22,817 nucleotides of DNA from Candidatus Nitrosopumilus sp. (GTDB lineage Archaea; Thermoproteota; Nitrososphaeria; Nitrososphaerales; Nitrosopumilaceae). The stretch is taken from contig JABMOR010000021.1 of the NCBI GenBank assembly GCA_013203245.1, positions 1 through 22,817 of the forward strand, in the 5' to 3' direction. Shown one piece after another: positions 14,044 to 20,970 of this stretch (its first letter is position 1; the number at the start of each line of letters is the position of its first letter). The position numbers were made by a program, and so were the translations under genes. The notes below the pieces were generated by a model that saw only the letters and a list, made by a program, of their open reading frames with translations, was not told the origin of the DNA and did no database searches.

Positions 14044-16236
14044 TTGAAGACTAGAACCCAGTTAATTCTTGTGGGATTGATATCGTCACTAGTCCCAATG
14101 ATCATCGTTGGTGGTTTGTTGGAATTTTTTCTCGAACAAGAAATCAGAGAATCAAAATTGAATGAATTTGAGGAATTAGCAGAATTAAAAAAACAACAAA
14201 TAGAAAATGGAATTCATCTTACATCTGAAATCGTCGATTCGATTTCTAGTAGAACTGCCATGCGACAAAACCTTGCATTATACAACTTGGAACCAAATGA
14301 TTTTCCAATAGATAGATTAAATATCATCATTGGAGATCTCATGCTTGTAAATCACGATATTTTAGAGGTGAGCGTTGTGAATCCAGATGGGATTGTAGTT
14401 GTATCATCGCAAAAAAGTATTGTTGACAAAGATCTGGCTCAAGAACAATATTTTAAGACTGCAATAATGGGCGAGCGTTTTTTGGATTATGTACAACACT
14501 CAAACTATTCCAGTATGTTTTTTTCAGAACCATTAGTTTATGAAGATAAAATTATTGGGGTTATCTGCATATATTTTCTAGATGATGGTGGGATTACAGG
14601 ACAATTTAATCTTGGAGAAACTGGAGAATACATTTTAGCTAAACGTAATGAAAATGGAGATGCATTGTTTCTCAATACTATGAGATTTGATGAAGATTCA
14701 GCATTTACAAGAATTGTAAAGCAAGACCAACTAGATGTTCCAATAACACAGGCTCTTCTCAAACATAGTGGTGTATATAATGACAAAGTAGATTATCGTG
14801 GCGTTCCCGTTTTATCAGTTACTCGTTACATTGAATCAGCTGATTTGGGATTAGTTGTCAAACAAGACAAATCTGAAGCGTTTTCACTGATTACTGATTT
14901 ACAAAATTTGTCATTTATGGGTTTTGCATTAATTGGAATTATAATTTTTATTACATTATTTTTTACTTCTGATAAAATTACCCGGCCATTACTAATATTG
15001 AAAAATAAACTAGAACGGGTAAGTGATACAAATCGGGACATATCTATGCCACTTTCAGGCACAAATGAAATACGACAATTGGCAGATTCATTTAATGTAA
15101 TGATAGAAAAACAAAAAGAATCAAGAGTAAAACTTGTAGAATCATCAAAAAGATTCAAAACATTATATGAAAACTCTCCACTTCCAAATTATACCATAAA
15201 CAAAGATGGACTAGTAATTGGCATCAATCCAGCATTTACAAAAGTTTTGGGTTATTCAGAAGAAGATATTGTTGGAAAATCTATCTTTTTCATAGTTCCA
15301 GAAAAACTACTGAGTGAAGCTAAACAAAGATTTGCAGAACTGCAAGAAAAAGACAGTGTAAATAATGTAGAGTTTGAATTTAAAACCAAAGGTGGAAGAA
15401 TCATTCCAGTAATTGCAAGTGCCTACACATTACTCGAGGGTGATTCAAAGACTTACAATATCATTATTAGCGATATTACCGAAATTAGCAATGCAAAAAA
15501 ATTGATACAGTCACAACTAGAAAAACTCAAAGAATTAGACACACAAAAAGACGAATTTATCAATACCCTTTCACATGAATTGAGAACCCCTCTTGTTCCA
15601 ATACAGGCAAACTGCGAGATGTTACTTGATGAAGATTTTCCAGAGAAACTCGGCAAGGAACAAAAAGAACTAGTTGATTCAATGACTTTTAATTTAGATA
15701 GATTAAGTTCTCTGATAAACAAATTACTTTTGCTTAAGAGCCTTGAATTGGGAAAACACGGTTATGACATGCAAAACATTCCTGTCAAGGAAATTGGTAA
15801 TGAAATTAACGCAAATTATTTGGGAATCATGTCACAGAAAAACATAGAGTTTACCAATTTGATAAAAAATACCTTTACTGTAAATGCTGATAAAAACGCA
15901 ATACACCAAGTCTTTGATAATTTAATAAACAATACTTTTGATTTTCTTCCAAAAGAAAATGCCAAAGTAGAAATCAATGTAACTCCACAAGACGACAAGT
16001 TGGTCTTTTCTGTAAAAGACAATGGAGTTGGTATTTCATCTATACATCATGAAAAAATATTTGATAAACTGTACCAAGTAGATGAGTCTCACACTAGAGC
16101 CCATGGCGGACTGGGACTGGGTCTTGCAATATGCAAACAACTTGTAAATGATATGGGTGGTGATATGTGGCTGAAAAGCAATGAAGATGGGGGATCTACC
16201 TTTTATTTTAGTTTGAAGAAAGGAGAAAGTGGTTGA
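14044..16236 (+). CDS. Membrane sensor histidine kinase (dCache-HAMP-PAS-HisKA-HATPase)
   Basis: The 730-residue kinase has TM1 at about 7-28, a 250-residue extracytoplasmic sensor resembling a double Cache domain, TM2 at about 289-307, a HAMP linker (310-360), a PAS domain (370-485), and a HisKA domain with His511 in 'SHELRTP'. The ATPase domain carries the N box (N626 in 'NLINN'), G1 'DNGVG' (659-663) and G2 'GGLGLGL' (688-694). It should sense an extracellular ligand and autophosphorylate. The start is TTG at 14044, because an in-frame TGA lies two codons upstream and a TATA box is correctly spaced. Its stop overlaps the start of the receiver gene in TTGA, so the two are translationally coupled. 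The signal is unknown. Confidence 0.94.
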   Translation: MKTRTQLILVGLISSLVPMIIVGGLLEFFLEQEIRESKLNEFEELAELKKQQIENGIHLTSEIVDSISSRTAMRQNLALYNLEPNDFPIDRLNIIIGDLMLVNHDILEVSVVNPDGIVVVSSQKSIVDKDLAQEQYFKTAIMGERFLDYVQHSNYSSMFFSEPLVYEDKIIGVICIYFLDDGGITGQFNLGETGEYILAKRNENGDALFLNTMRFDEDSAFTRIVKQDQLDVPITQALLKHSGVYNDKVDYRGVPVLSVTRYIESADLGLVVKQDKSEAFSLITDLQNLSFMGFALIGIIIFITLFFTSDKITRPLLILKNKLERVSDTNRDISMPLSGTNEIRQLADSFNVMIEKQKESRVKLVESSKRFKTLYENSPLPNYTINKDGLVIGINPAFTKVLGYSEEDIVGKSIFFIVPEKLLSEAKQRFAELQEKDSVNNVEFEFKTKGGRIIPVIASAYTLLEGDSKTYNIIISDITEISNAKKLIQSQLEKLKELDTQKDEFINTLSHELRTPLVPIQANCEMLLDEDFPEKLGKEQKELVDSMTFNLDRLSSLINKLLLLKSLELGKHGYDMQNIPVKEIGNEINANYLGIMSQKNIEFTNLIKNTFTVNADKNAIHQVFDNLINNTFDFLPKENAKVEINVTPQDDKLVFSVKDNGVGISSIHHEKIFDKLYQVDESHTRAHGGLGLGLAICKQLVNDMGGDMWLKSNEDGGSTFYFSLKKGESG

Positions 16237-16586
16237 AGATACTAATTATTGATGATGACGAGGAAACCTGCAAAGCAATAATTGCATTTCTTACTCTAAA
16301 AGGACATCAAGCAGTAGGTGTGTCTGATGGTAGAGAGGGAATTGAAAAGATCAATGCAGACACATTTGACAGAATAATACTCGATATGTCAATGCCTGAT
16401 TTTTCAGGAATGGATGTTTTACAAAAGTTGAAAGAAACAAACAAACTTGAAAACAACAAAATTGTAGTGTATTCAGCAGTAGCAATGTCCCAAGAAGAGA
16501 TAGACGTTATTGCAAAGAAAGGTGGTTCTTTTCTGTCTAAATCACAAGGAATGAATGAACTTGTGCAAACTCTGATGACATGTTGA
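16233..16586 (+). CDS. Stand-alone response-regulator receiver protein
   Basis: This 117-residue protein is a single CheY-like receiver domain. The acidic pocket 'IDDDE' (residues 6-10), the phospho-acceptor Asp51 ('ILDMSMPD'), Ser81 at the Thr/Ser switch and Lys103 in 'FLSKS' are all present. With no output domain it must act through protein contacts, as CheY does, or pass phosphate on. Translation starts at TTG 16233, inside the last codons of the kinase gene, so the pair is almost certainly cognate. An ATG start is not available at a sensible place. The nearby CheC protein is a candidate phosphatase for it, which is inference. Confidence 0.93.
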   Translation: MKILIIDDDEETCKAIIAFLTLKGHQAVGVSDGREGIEKINADTFDRIILDMSMPDFSGMDVLQKLKETNKLENNKIVVYSAVAMSQEEIDVIAKKGGSFLSKSQGMNELVQTLMTC

Positions 16587-16729
16587 TGGATTAAACCAAT
16601 TATTTTCATATCCACACGCGTCCACTTAATCTCAAATTTGGTATATGAATCCCAGTGGAGTCGAACTTGAAATGATTAGTTTTAACACAATAACCTCTCT
16701 ATAATTATCTCTAAAGTAGTCATAACATT

Positions 16730-17302
16730 ATGTCACAAGAACTGATAATGTATAGTGAAAACGTTGTCAATAATAATTATATTATTAACAAAATATTATC
16801 AAAGATAATGAGTGATAAAATAGAGAAGATACTGGTTCAAGCTTTTGAATGTGTTGAGGATGAAAATTATTCTGCTGCTTTGGAATTATATGATTTGGCA
16901 TTAAAAGAAGAACCTGATAATGCTAGTGTCTTAATTGACAAGGGTGCAACTCTACAAAATATGGGAAAACTAAAACTAGCTATTCACTCTTATGATAAAG
17001 CACTTGATATTTCTCCTCATAATCTAGATGCATTACTAAACAAAGGTGCTGCATTACATACTGATGAAAAATATCTTGAAGCGATTGAGTGCTATGATAT
17101 TGCTCTAAAAATTGATAAAAAATGTGCAATGGCCCTTGCATACAAGGGTCTTTCATTGGGGGAAATAGGTGAACTTCAAGATGCAATCAAGCATTTCAAA
17201 AAAGCATTATCTATTGACAAACATTATGATTTGGCAAACATTTCAAAAGACATTGCTCAGGAATTATTAAAATCAATAAAAGAAAAATCTAAAACACAGT
17301 AA
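16730..17302 (+). CDS. Four-repeat TPR protein
   Basis: Residues about 29-166 comprise four 34-residue TPRs ('YSAALELYDLALKEEPDN', 'LKLAIHSYDKALDISPHN', 'YLEAIECYDIALKIDKKC', 'LQDAIKHFKKALSIDKHY'). This is a right-handed superhelix that binds other proteins. The first 26 residues are Asn/Ile-rich and may not be translated: a second Met at residue 27 (16808) is preceded by its own TATA-like 'ttatatta' at 25-30 bases, while the first ATG has 'ctataatta' at a similar distance. The last 14 bases overlap the convergent C2H2 zinc-finger gene. It follows the kinase-receiver pair and may scaffold it. Confidence 0.85.
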   Translation: MSQELIMYSENVVNNNYIINKILSKIMSDKIEKILVQAFECVEDENYSAALELYDLALKEEPDNASVLIDKGATLQNMGKLKLAIHSYDKALDISPHNLDALLNKGAALHTDEKYLEAIECYDIALKIDKKCAMALAYKGLSLGEIGELQDAIKHFKKALSIDKHYDLANISKDIAQELLKSIKEKSKTQ

Positions 17303-17462
17303 CGTCGCCCGGTGCTGGTCCTTTATTCGGTTGTTTCTCGTTTTCTTCAAAAAATTCTTTATGTGCTAAATTTTGGTGTTCTCTTAGTCCCTCTATGTTC
17401 TGAAATCCTTCATGACACAAGTAACATTTTGGTTTGTGTTCATCCACTAGAGGAAGTACCAT
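17289..17462 (-). CDS. Small C2H2 zinc-finger protein
   Basis: A 57-codon minus-strand frame encodes a single classical C2H2 finger: C-Y-L-C-x12-H-x4-H with Phe and Leu at the expected core positions (C-x2-C-x3-F-x5-L-x2-H). A flexible Pro/Gly-rich C-terminal tail follows. Such one-finger proteins are common in thaumarchaea and could bind DNA or protein. It starts at ATG 17460-17462 and its 3' end overlaps the TPR gene by 14 bases. The full match to the C2H2 pattern makes the coding call strong despite its size. Targets are unknown. Confidence 0.82.
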   Translation of the reverse strand: MVLPLVDEHKPKCYLCHEGFQNIEGLREHQNLAHKEFFEENEKQPNKGPAPGDVTVF

Positions 17463-17557
17463 GATATCTCTAGCATGACTGGCTACTTATTTCTTGATAT
17501 AAACAAAGATGCTCCTACTTATCTATGGAGAAATCATTTTAATAAAAATTAATGATT

Positions 17558-17674
17558 CTATTCAGAATTTTTTTCTTTTTTGTACTCTTGACGTCTTTTC
17601 TGGCTATTTCCGCCACCAATATTATGTCCACGGGGTAATTTCTTAGTCATATCTATTATTCCCATATCGTTCAT
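17558..17674 (-). CDS. Possible small basic peptide
   Basis: A 38-codon minus-strand frame runs from ATG to TAG. From its third Met it reads 'MTKKLPRGHNIGGGNSQKRR' and then a Lys/Glu-rich tail. The gly-rich turn and basic residues suggest a nucleic-acid-associated peptide, but no family is recognised. A T-rich stretch follows its stop on the plus strand as written. It lies in a region that also contains decayed sequence, so it may be non-functional. Treat as tentative. Confidence 0.35.
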   Translation of the reverse strand: MNDMGIIDMTKKLPRGHNIGGGNSQKRRQEYKKEKNSE

Positions 17675-17790
17675 GTATACCTTTGTAGTTTCGATTCTAA
17701 CAGGTGGTCAAAGCTGGAATCATTGATAAAAAAATATGGAACTAACATTCAAAAGACTGAAATGCAAATGATGAAATTATAATTTTTTAC

Positions 17791-17805
17791 GAGCCAGTTT
17801 GGCTC
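17791..17805. repeat. Perfect 6-3-6 hairpin
   Basis: GAGCCA-GTT-TGGCTC forms a GC-rich stem unusual for this AT-rich region. It lies about 25-40 bases before the kinase remnant. No poly-T follows it on either strand, so it does not look like a typical terminator. It may be an operator or a leftover of the decayed gene. Confidence 0.4.
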
Positions 17806-17829
17806 TTCACTTCAAAATGATGCTGTTTT

Positions 17830-18186
17830 TAACATGGCGTTTCATCTGCATCATGATGGTTTCTGATGATTTATCACGCCTAAAATCCCCTAAAAATAAG
17901 AAAAATTGAGGTCGGTGTAGATCCTAGAGATGATAAATTGGTATTTTATGTAAAAGATAACGGAATTGGTATTCCAAAAGACAAGCAAAACAATCTGTTT
18001 AAGAAATTCTATCAGGTAGATACTTCACAAACAAGAGTACACGGCGGGACCGGACTTGGTTTGGTAATTTGTAAAGGGATAGTAGAAGGACTAGATGGAA
18101 AGATTTGGGTTGAATCTGACGGTGATGGGATAGGAACTACATTTTATTTTACAATTCCCAAAAAATTAGATTCTAAACTCTTTTAA
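17830..18186 (+). pseudogene. Decayed histidine-kinase ATPase domain remnant
   Basis: From about 17899 the frame reads the end of a HATPase_c domain: 'KIEVGVDPRDDKLVFYVKDN', G1 'DNGIGIP', G2 'GGTGLGL' and a terminal 'GTTFYFTIPKK', ending at TAA 18186. Upstream, an N-box-like segment is still recognisable but broken. Around 17868-17898 the bases suggest a former L-S-N-A-x-K-F-S-P-K-N-K with several missing nucleotides and a frameshift before the intact frame. No HisKA, TM or sensor region remains. An internal TTG at 17938 could allow expression of an 82-residue piece, but that would lack the N box. It closely resembles the family of the intact kinase, and its stop overlaps the CheC gene in TTAA. 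Confidence 0.75.
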
Positions 18187-18788
18187 TTTGATAATTGTTC
18201 AATTTTATCAAGAATAATATCAATTTCAGTTTTAGGGAATATCAAAAACAAGTACCCAGTAATTGATTTGTTTGATTGTGTTGTCATGTCTATTTGCATG
18301 ACAAGAGCTTCTGAATCATGTCCAAATTCCTTTTCTAAATCTATAACAATTTGTTCTATGATCCCAGAGTGTACATTTGGTGGTGATTCGTAAAGATTCA
18401 TTTTCAAAAATTTTGCTATTGCGTTTAGTGCACTTCCTGCTAGTATGTTTGTAATTTCTTTTAAATTATCTATTACCACCTCAAATTTTATCGATGTGCC
18501 ATCTAATTCTTTAGATAAAATTTTTGAAAGAGTTACTGCGTCTTTGAAAGGAAAGACAAGCATTACTGCACCTTTAGAATCTCCTCGGATATACGTAGAA
18601 TATCCTGCGGTGGTTTTTTTACCTTCAAATAAATTTTGAATTTGATGAATATGGATCTGGGAAATAATTGGGACTGCAAAATTGATTGGTGTATCTAATA
18701 ACTGAGACAGAGCGGTTTTAGCGTGATTAATTCCTATATTACAGACTTCTTTTAGTGTGTCTAGATGGGCTTGTGTTAATTCAGGCAT
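18183..18788 (-). CDS. cheC: CheC-type phosphatase / CheC-CheX-like protein
   Basis: The 201-residue protein contains two copies of the CheC signature. The first is 'LKEVCNIGINHAKTALSQLL' with Glu14 and Asn17; the second is 'LKEITNILAGSALNAIAKFL' with Glu111 and Asn114. The E-x2-N pair forms the active site that hydrolyses phospho-CheY in CheC, so both sites appear intact. The cytosolic protein has no other domain. Its genomic partners are a histidine kinase and receivers rather than CheA/CheW or archaellum genes. A minus-strand 'ttatata' lies about 29 bases upstream of the ATG, and an 11-bp inverted repeat lies beyond it. Family assignment is strong; the substrate receiver is inferred. Confidence 0.88.
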   Translation of the reverse strand: MPELTQAHLDTLKEVCNIGINHAKTALSQLLDTPINFAVPIISQIHIHQIQNLFEGKKTTAGYSTYIRGDSKGAVMLVFPFKDAVTLSKILSKELDGTSIKFEVVIDNLKEITNILAGSALNAIAKFLKMNLYESPPNVHSGIIEQIVIDLEKEFGHDSEALVMQIDMTTQSNKSITGYLFLIFPKTEIDIILDKIEQLSN

Positions 18789-18836
18789 AAGATTAATGAT
18801 ATTTTTTGCTTGTATATAATAATGTCATCTAACCTC

Positions 18837-18889
18837 AAGATAGGGAAAAAAGTCAGTGATTAAAAGAACTAGTCAAAATTCCCTATCTT
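18837..18889. repeat. 11-bp perfect inverted repeat with 31-base spacer
   Basis: AAGATAGGGAA (18837-18847) is matched exactly by TTCCCTATCTT (18879-18889). It lies upstream of the CheC gene's TATA box and downstream of the RHH-like gene. A second small inverted repeat GTAGT-CA-ACTAC follows at 18898-18909. It could be a regulatory site, a transcript hairpin or a remnant of a small mobile element. Confidence 0.6.
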
Positions 18890-18957
18890 AAATTATAGTA
18901 GTCAACTACAAGAAAAATTTAGGGGTTAACAATTTGGAATCTCAATACTTTTTGTAA

Positions 18958-19587
18958 TCAGTGTCCATGATTTGCTTCTATCTGAAAAACAAGATTCTGA
19001 TCAGTCATGTTGTCTACTTTTACTAAAGCGCCTATTTCAGATAATACTGCACTAACGGCAACTGAAAGATAAATAGAATATTTTGTTCCCATATCATGTT
19101 GAATTATGTACTTGTCATCTTTACCTTCATGTGAATGTTTGAAAGAAATATGAGACACCTCTAACCATAAATCAAGTGTTTTAGTAAAAGCATCAAGTGT
19201 AAATTCATCATTAATGAAAAGTGTGGCGTCCCTTAATGCGGATCTACATCCACTAGCTGCAATTACCTTTAGTTCAGCATCATCTAGTTTAGAGAGAATG
19301 GCTCGAAATGCACCTTTGTTGACATATGGCATTCCTATTTCACGGGTAAATCTTTCCCATTTAGTATGCTTAATCAGAATTTTGTTAAGCATTGAATTAA
19401 AACTGATATGATTTATCTCACATTCATTTTCAATTGTTTCTTTAACTGATTTTTCAATTCTTGCAGAAATATTTACTAGTTCTTTCTTCACTAACTGATT
19501 AATGCAATTCGTATTATTTAACGTACGGAGAAAATACCTGATTGGTATTTCCAATTTGGGACAATATAGATTCACATAACTGAACAT
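18958..19587 (-). CDS. Putative DNA-binding protein, RHH-like N-terminus with unknown C-terminal domain
   Basis: Residues about 36-75 ('VNISARIEKSVKETIENECE' through 'FNSMLNKILIKH') have the strand-helix-helix pattern of ribbon-helix-helix (Arc/MetJ) DNA-binding domains. The remaining 130 residues form one mixed domain with 'IIQHDMGTKYSIYLSVAVSA' and no recognised catalytic motif; it may sense a ligand. The first 35 residues precede the RHH and contain two Cys; they may be a real extension or reflect an over-long start, since no Met lies between 1 and 66. There is no signal peptide. It is located between the CheC gene and the receiver-CheC unit, so regulation of them is possible. Confidence 0.65.
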   Translation of the reverse strand: MFSYVNLYCPKLEIPIRYFLRTLNNTNCINQLVKKELVNISARIEKSVKETIENECEINHISFNSMLNKILIKHTKWERFTREIGMPYVNKGAFRAILSKLDDAELKVIAASGCRSALRDATLFINDEFTLDAFTKTLDLWLEVSHISFKHSHEGKDDKYIIQHDMGTKYSIYLSVAVSAVLSEIGALVKVDNMTDQNLVFQIEANHGH

Positions 19588-19726
19588 CCGATGGAATAAT
19601 ATTTTAACGAATATTGAACTCGTTTATGTTTAATTATTAAAAATCATATTTTTTATAATGATTTTTGTATTAATTTTTAATGATTTGTAATGATTATACT
19701 TATTTGTTTAAAATAAATTATTTGAC

Positions 19727-19870
19727 ATGGAAGAATTTTGCTCCAAATGTACTCATTTGATGAAATTTCATGTTGGCTATAAAGATGAATTAGGGGCACA
19801 TCAAAATGGATGTTCGTTCATAATTAAAACGAAAAATACTGTCGTGAATAGATGTAATTGTATTTCATAA
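19727..19870 (+). CDS. Small zinc-ribbon-like protein
   Basis: A 47-codon frame from ATG to TAA encodes 'MEEFCSKCTHLMKFHVGYKD', a middle Cys29, and a C-terminal 'NRCNC'. The two Cys pairs (residues 5/8 and 43/45) with nearby His could form one zinc site. It ends 12 bases before the receiver-CheC gene on the same strand, so the two are probably co-transcribed. Function is unknown. The clustered cysteines and tight spacing support it as a real gene. Confidence 0.6.
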   Translation: MEEFCSKCTHLMKFHVGYKDELGAHQNGCSFIIKTKNTVVNRCNCIS

Positions 19871-19882
19871 AATTGAATAAAA

Positions 19883-20884
19883 ATGAAACAAAAAATTCTA
19901 ATCGCTGATGATTCACTTTTTCTAAGAACTTTTCTAAAAAACACATTATTAAAAATAGGTTTTACAAATATTATCGAGGCCAAAGATGGAAAAGAGGTGG
20001 TACAACTATTCAAATCTGAAAAACCAGACATTGTGTTTTTGGATATTGTAATGCTCAAAATTGATGGTGATAAAGTATTAGAAATAATGATAGAGCATGA
20101 TCCTTTTGCAAACGTTATCCTGCTTACATCCATAGGTCACAAGAACAAACAACGTTCACTTTTGGTGTGTGGCGCAAGGGACTATCTTGTAAAGCCATTT
20201 GATGAGAAAGAGATATGCGAAATATTACAGAGAATAACTAATCTAGATCCTGCAACAACAATTCCACTACTTTCAAAATCAGAAAAGGATTCACTAAAAG
20301 AAGTAATTGTAAAAATTCTCAATCCAACTGCCACTGTATTATCCCAAATGATAAACCAACCACTAACCATACGATTAGATGAATTACAATTCTCAGAACT
20401 TGGTGCAGTTAGAAAATCCATTGGAAAGATAACTCATGAACTTGGTGTAAATATTGGAATTACTGGCCAAATCAATGGCTCCATGTTGCTAATCTGGCCA
20501 GAAGACACTGTATTGAACATCTCACAAATTCTACTAAGAAATACTGAAATAATTCAAACGACAGAGATTGCAATTGATTCAGTAAAAGAAATCTCAAGTG
20601 TTATGGTAGGTCACTGTTTAACTGCATTCTCAGAACATCTTGGCATTGAATCAACCCCTGAATTACCTCGCCATCACTTTTCATCTGTTTATGATGTGTT
20701 AGATGATATAGGAAAAATTGGAGAAACAACAAAGGCACTACTGGTCAAAGTTAGTATGTTATCAAGTGGCGAATCAGTAACTGCCTATATCTATTTTATA
20801 TTCTCAGAACATGAATCTAGAAAAATTATCAACTCTTTGAAAATGATTTCAAGTGAGGAGAAAAAATTAGATCAATCGCCATAA
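19883..20884 (+). CDS. Receiver-CheC fusion protein with degenerate CheC sites
   Basis: Residues 1-120 form a CheY-like receiver with Asp54 ('VFLDIVM'), acidic residues Asp9-Asp10, Thr82 and Lys104 ('YLVKPFD'), so it should be phosphorylated. Residues about 130-325 align with CheC: 'LKEVIVKILNPTATVLSQMI' matches the first motif of the neighbouring CheC without gaps, and 'VKEISSVMVGHCLTAFSEHL' matches the second. In both, the Glu is kept (140 and 236), but the catalytic Asn is replaced by Val143 and Ser239. The domain may therefore bind rather than dephosphorylate a receiver, or respond to its own receiver's state. It is probably co-transcribed with the zinc-ribbon peptide just upstream. Confidence 0.87.
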   Translation: MKQKILIADDSLFLRTFLKNTLLKIGFTNIIEAKDGKEVVQLFKSEKPDIVFLDIVMLKIDGDKVLEIMIEHDPFANVILLTSIGHKNKQRSLLVCGARDYLVKPFDEKEICEILQRITNLDPATTIPLLSKSEKDSLKEVIVKILNPTATVLSQMINQPLTIRLDELQFSELGAVRKSIGKITHELGVNIGITGQINGSMLLIWPEDTVLNISQILLRNTEIIQTTEIAIDSVKEISSVMVGHCLTAFSEHLGIESTPELPRHHFSSVYDVLDDIGKIGETTKALLVKVSMLSSGESVTAYIYFIFSEHESRKIINSLKMISSEEKKLDQSP

Positions 20885-20970
20885 TGATTTATTTTGAACC
20901 AATAGTATGTTTTTCATCTTCTAGGCATGGTATGTAACAAGGTTCACTATATTTCACTAAGGAATATATC

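Noticed and set aside
16621..16659. TCCACT/AGTGGA inverted repeat and a tRNA-like 'gagtcgaac' stretch after the receiver gene
   Set aside because: Six pairs around a 27-base loop are weak, and the tRNA resemblance does not extend to any arm or acceptor stem.
17663..17782. Plus-strand open stretch ending in a Met/Lys-rich tail before the hairpin
   Set aside because: No plausible start codon in frame and no motif; could be remnant of the decayed kinase but cannot be aligned by eye.
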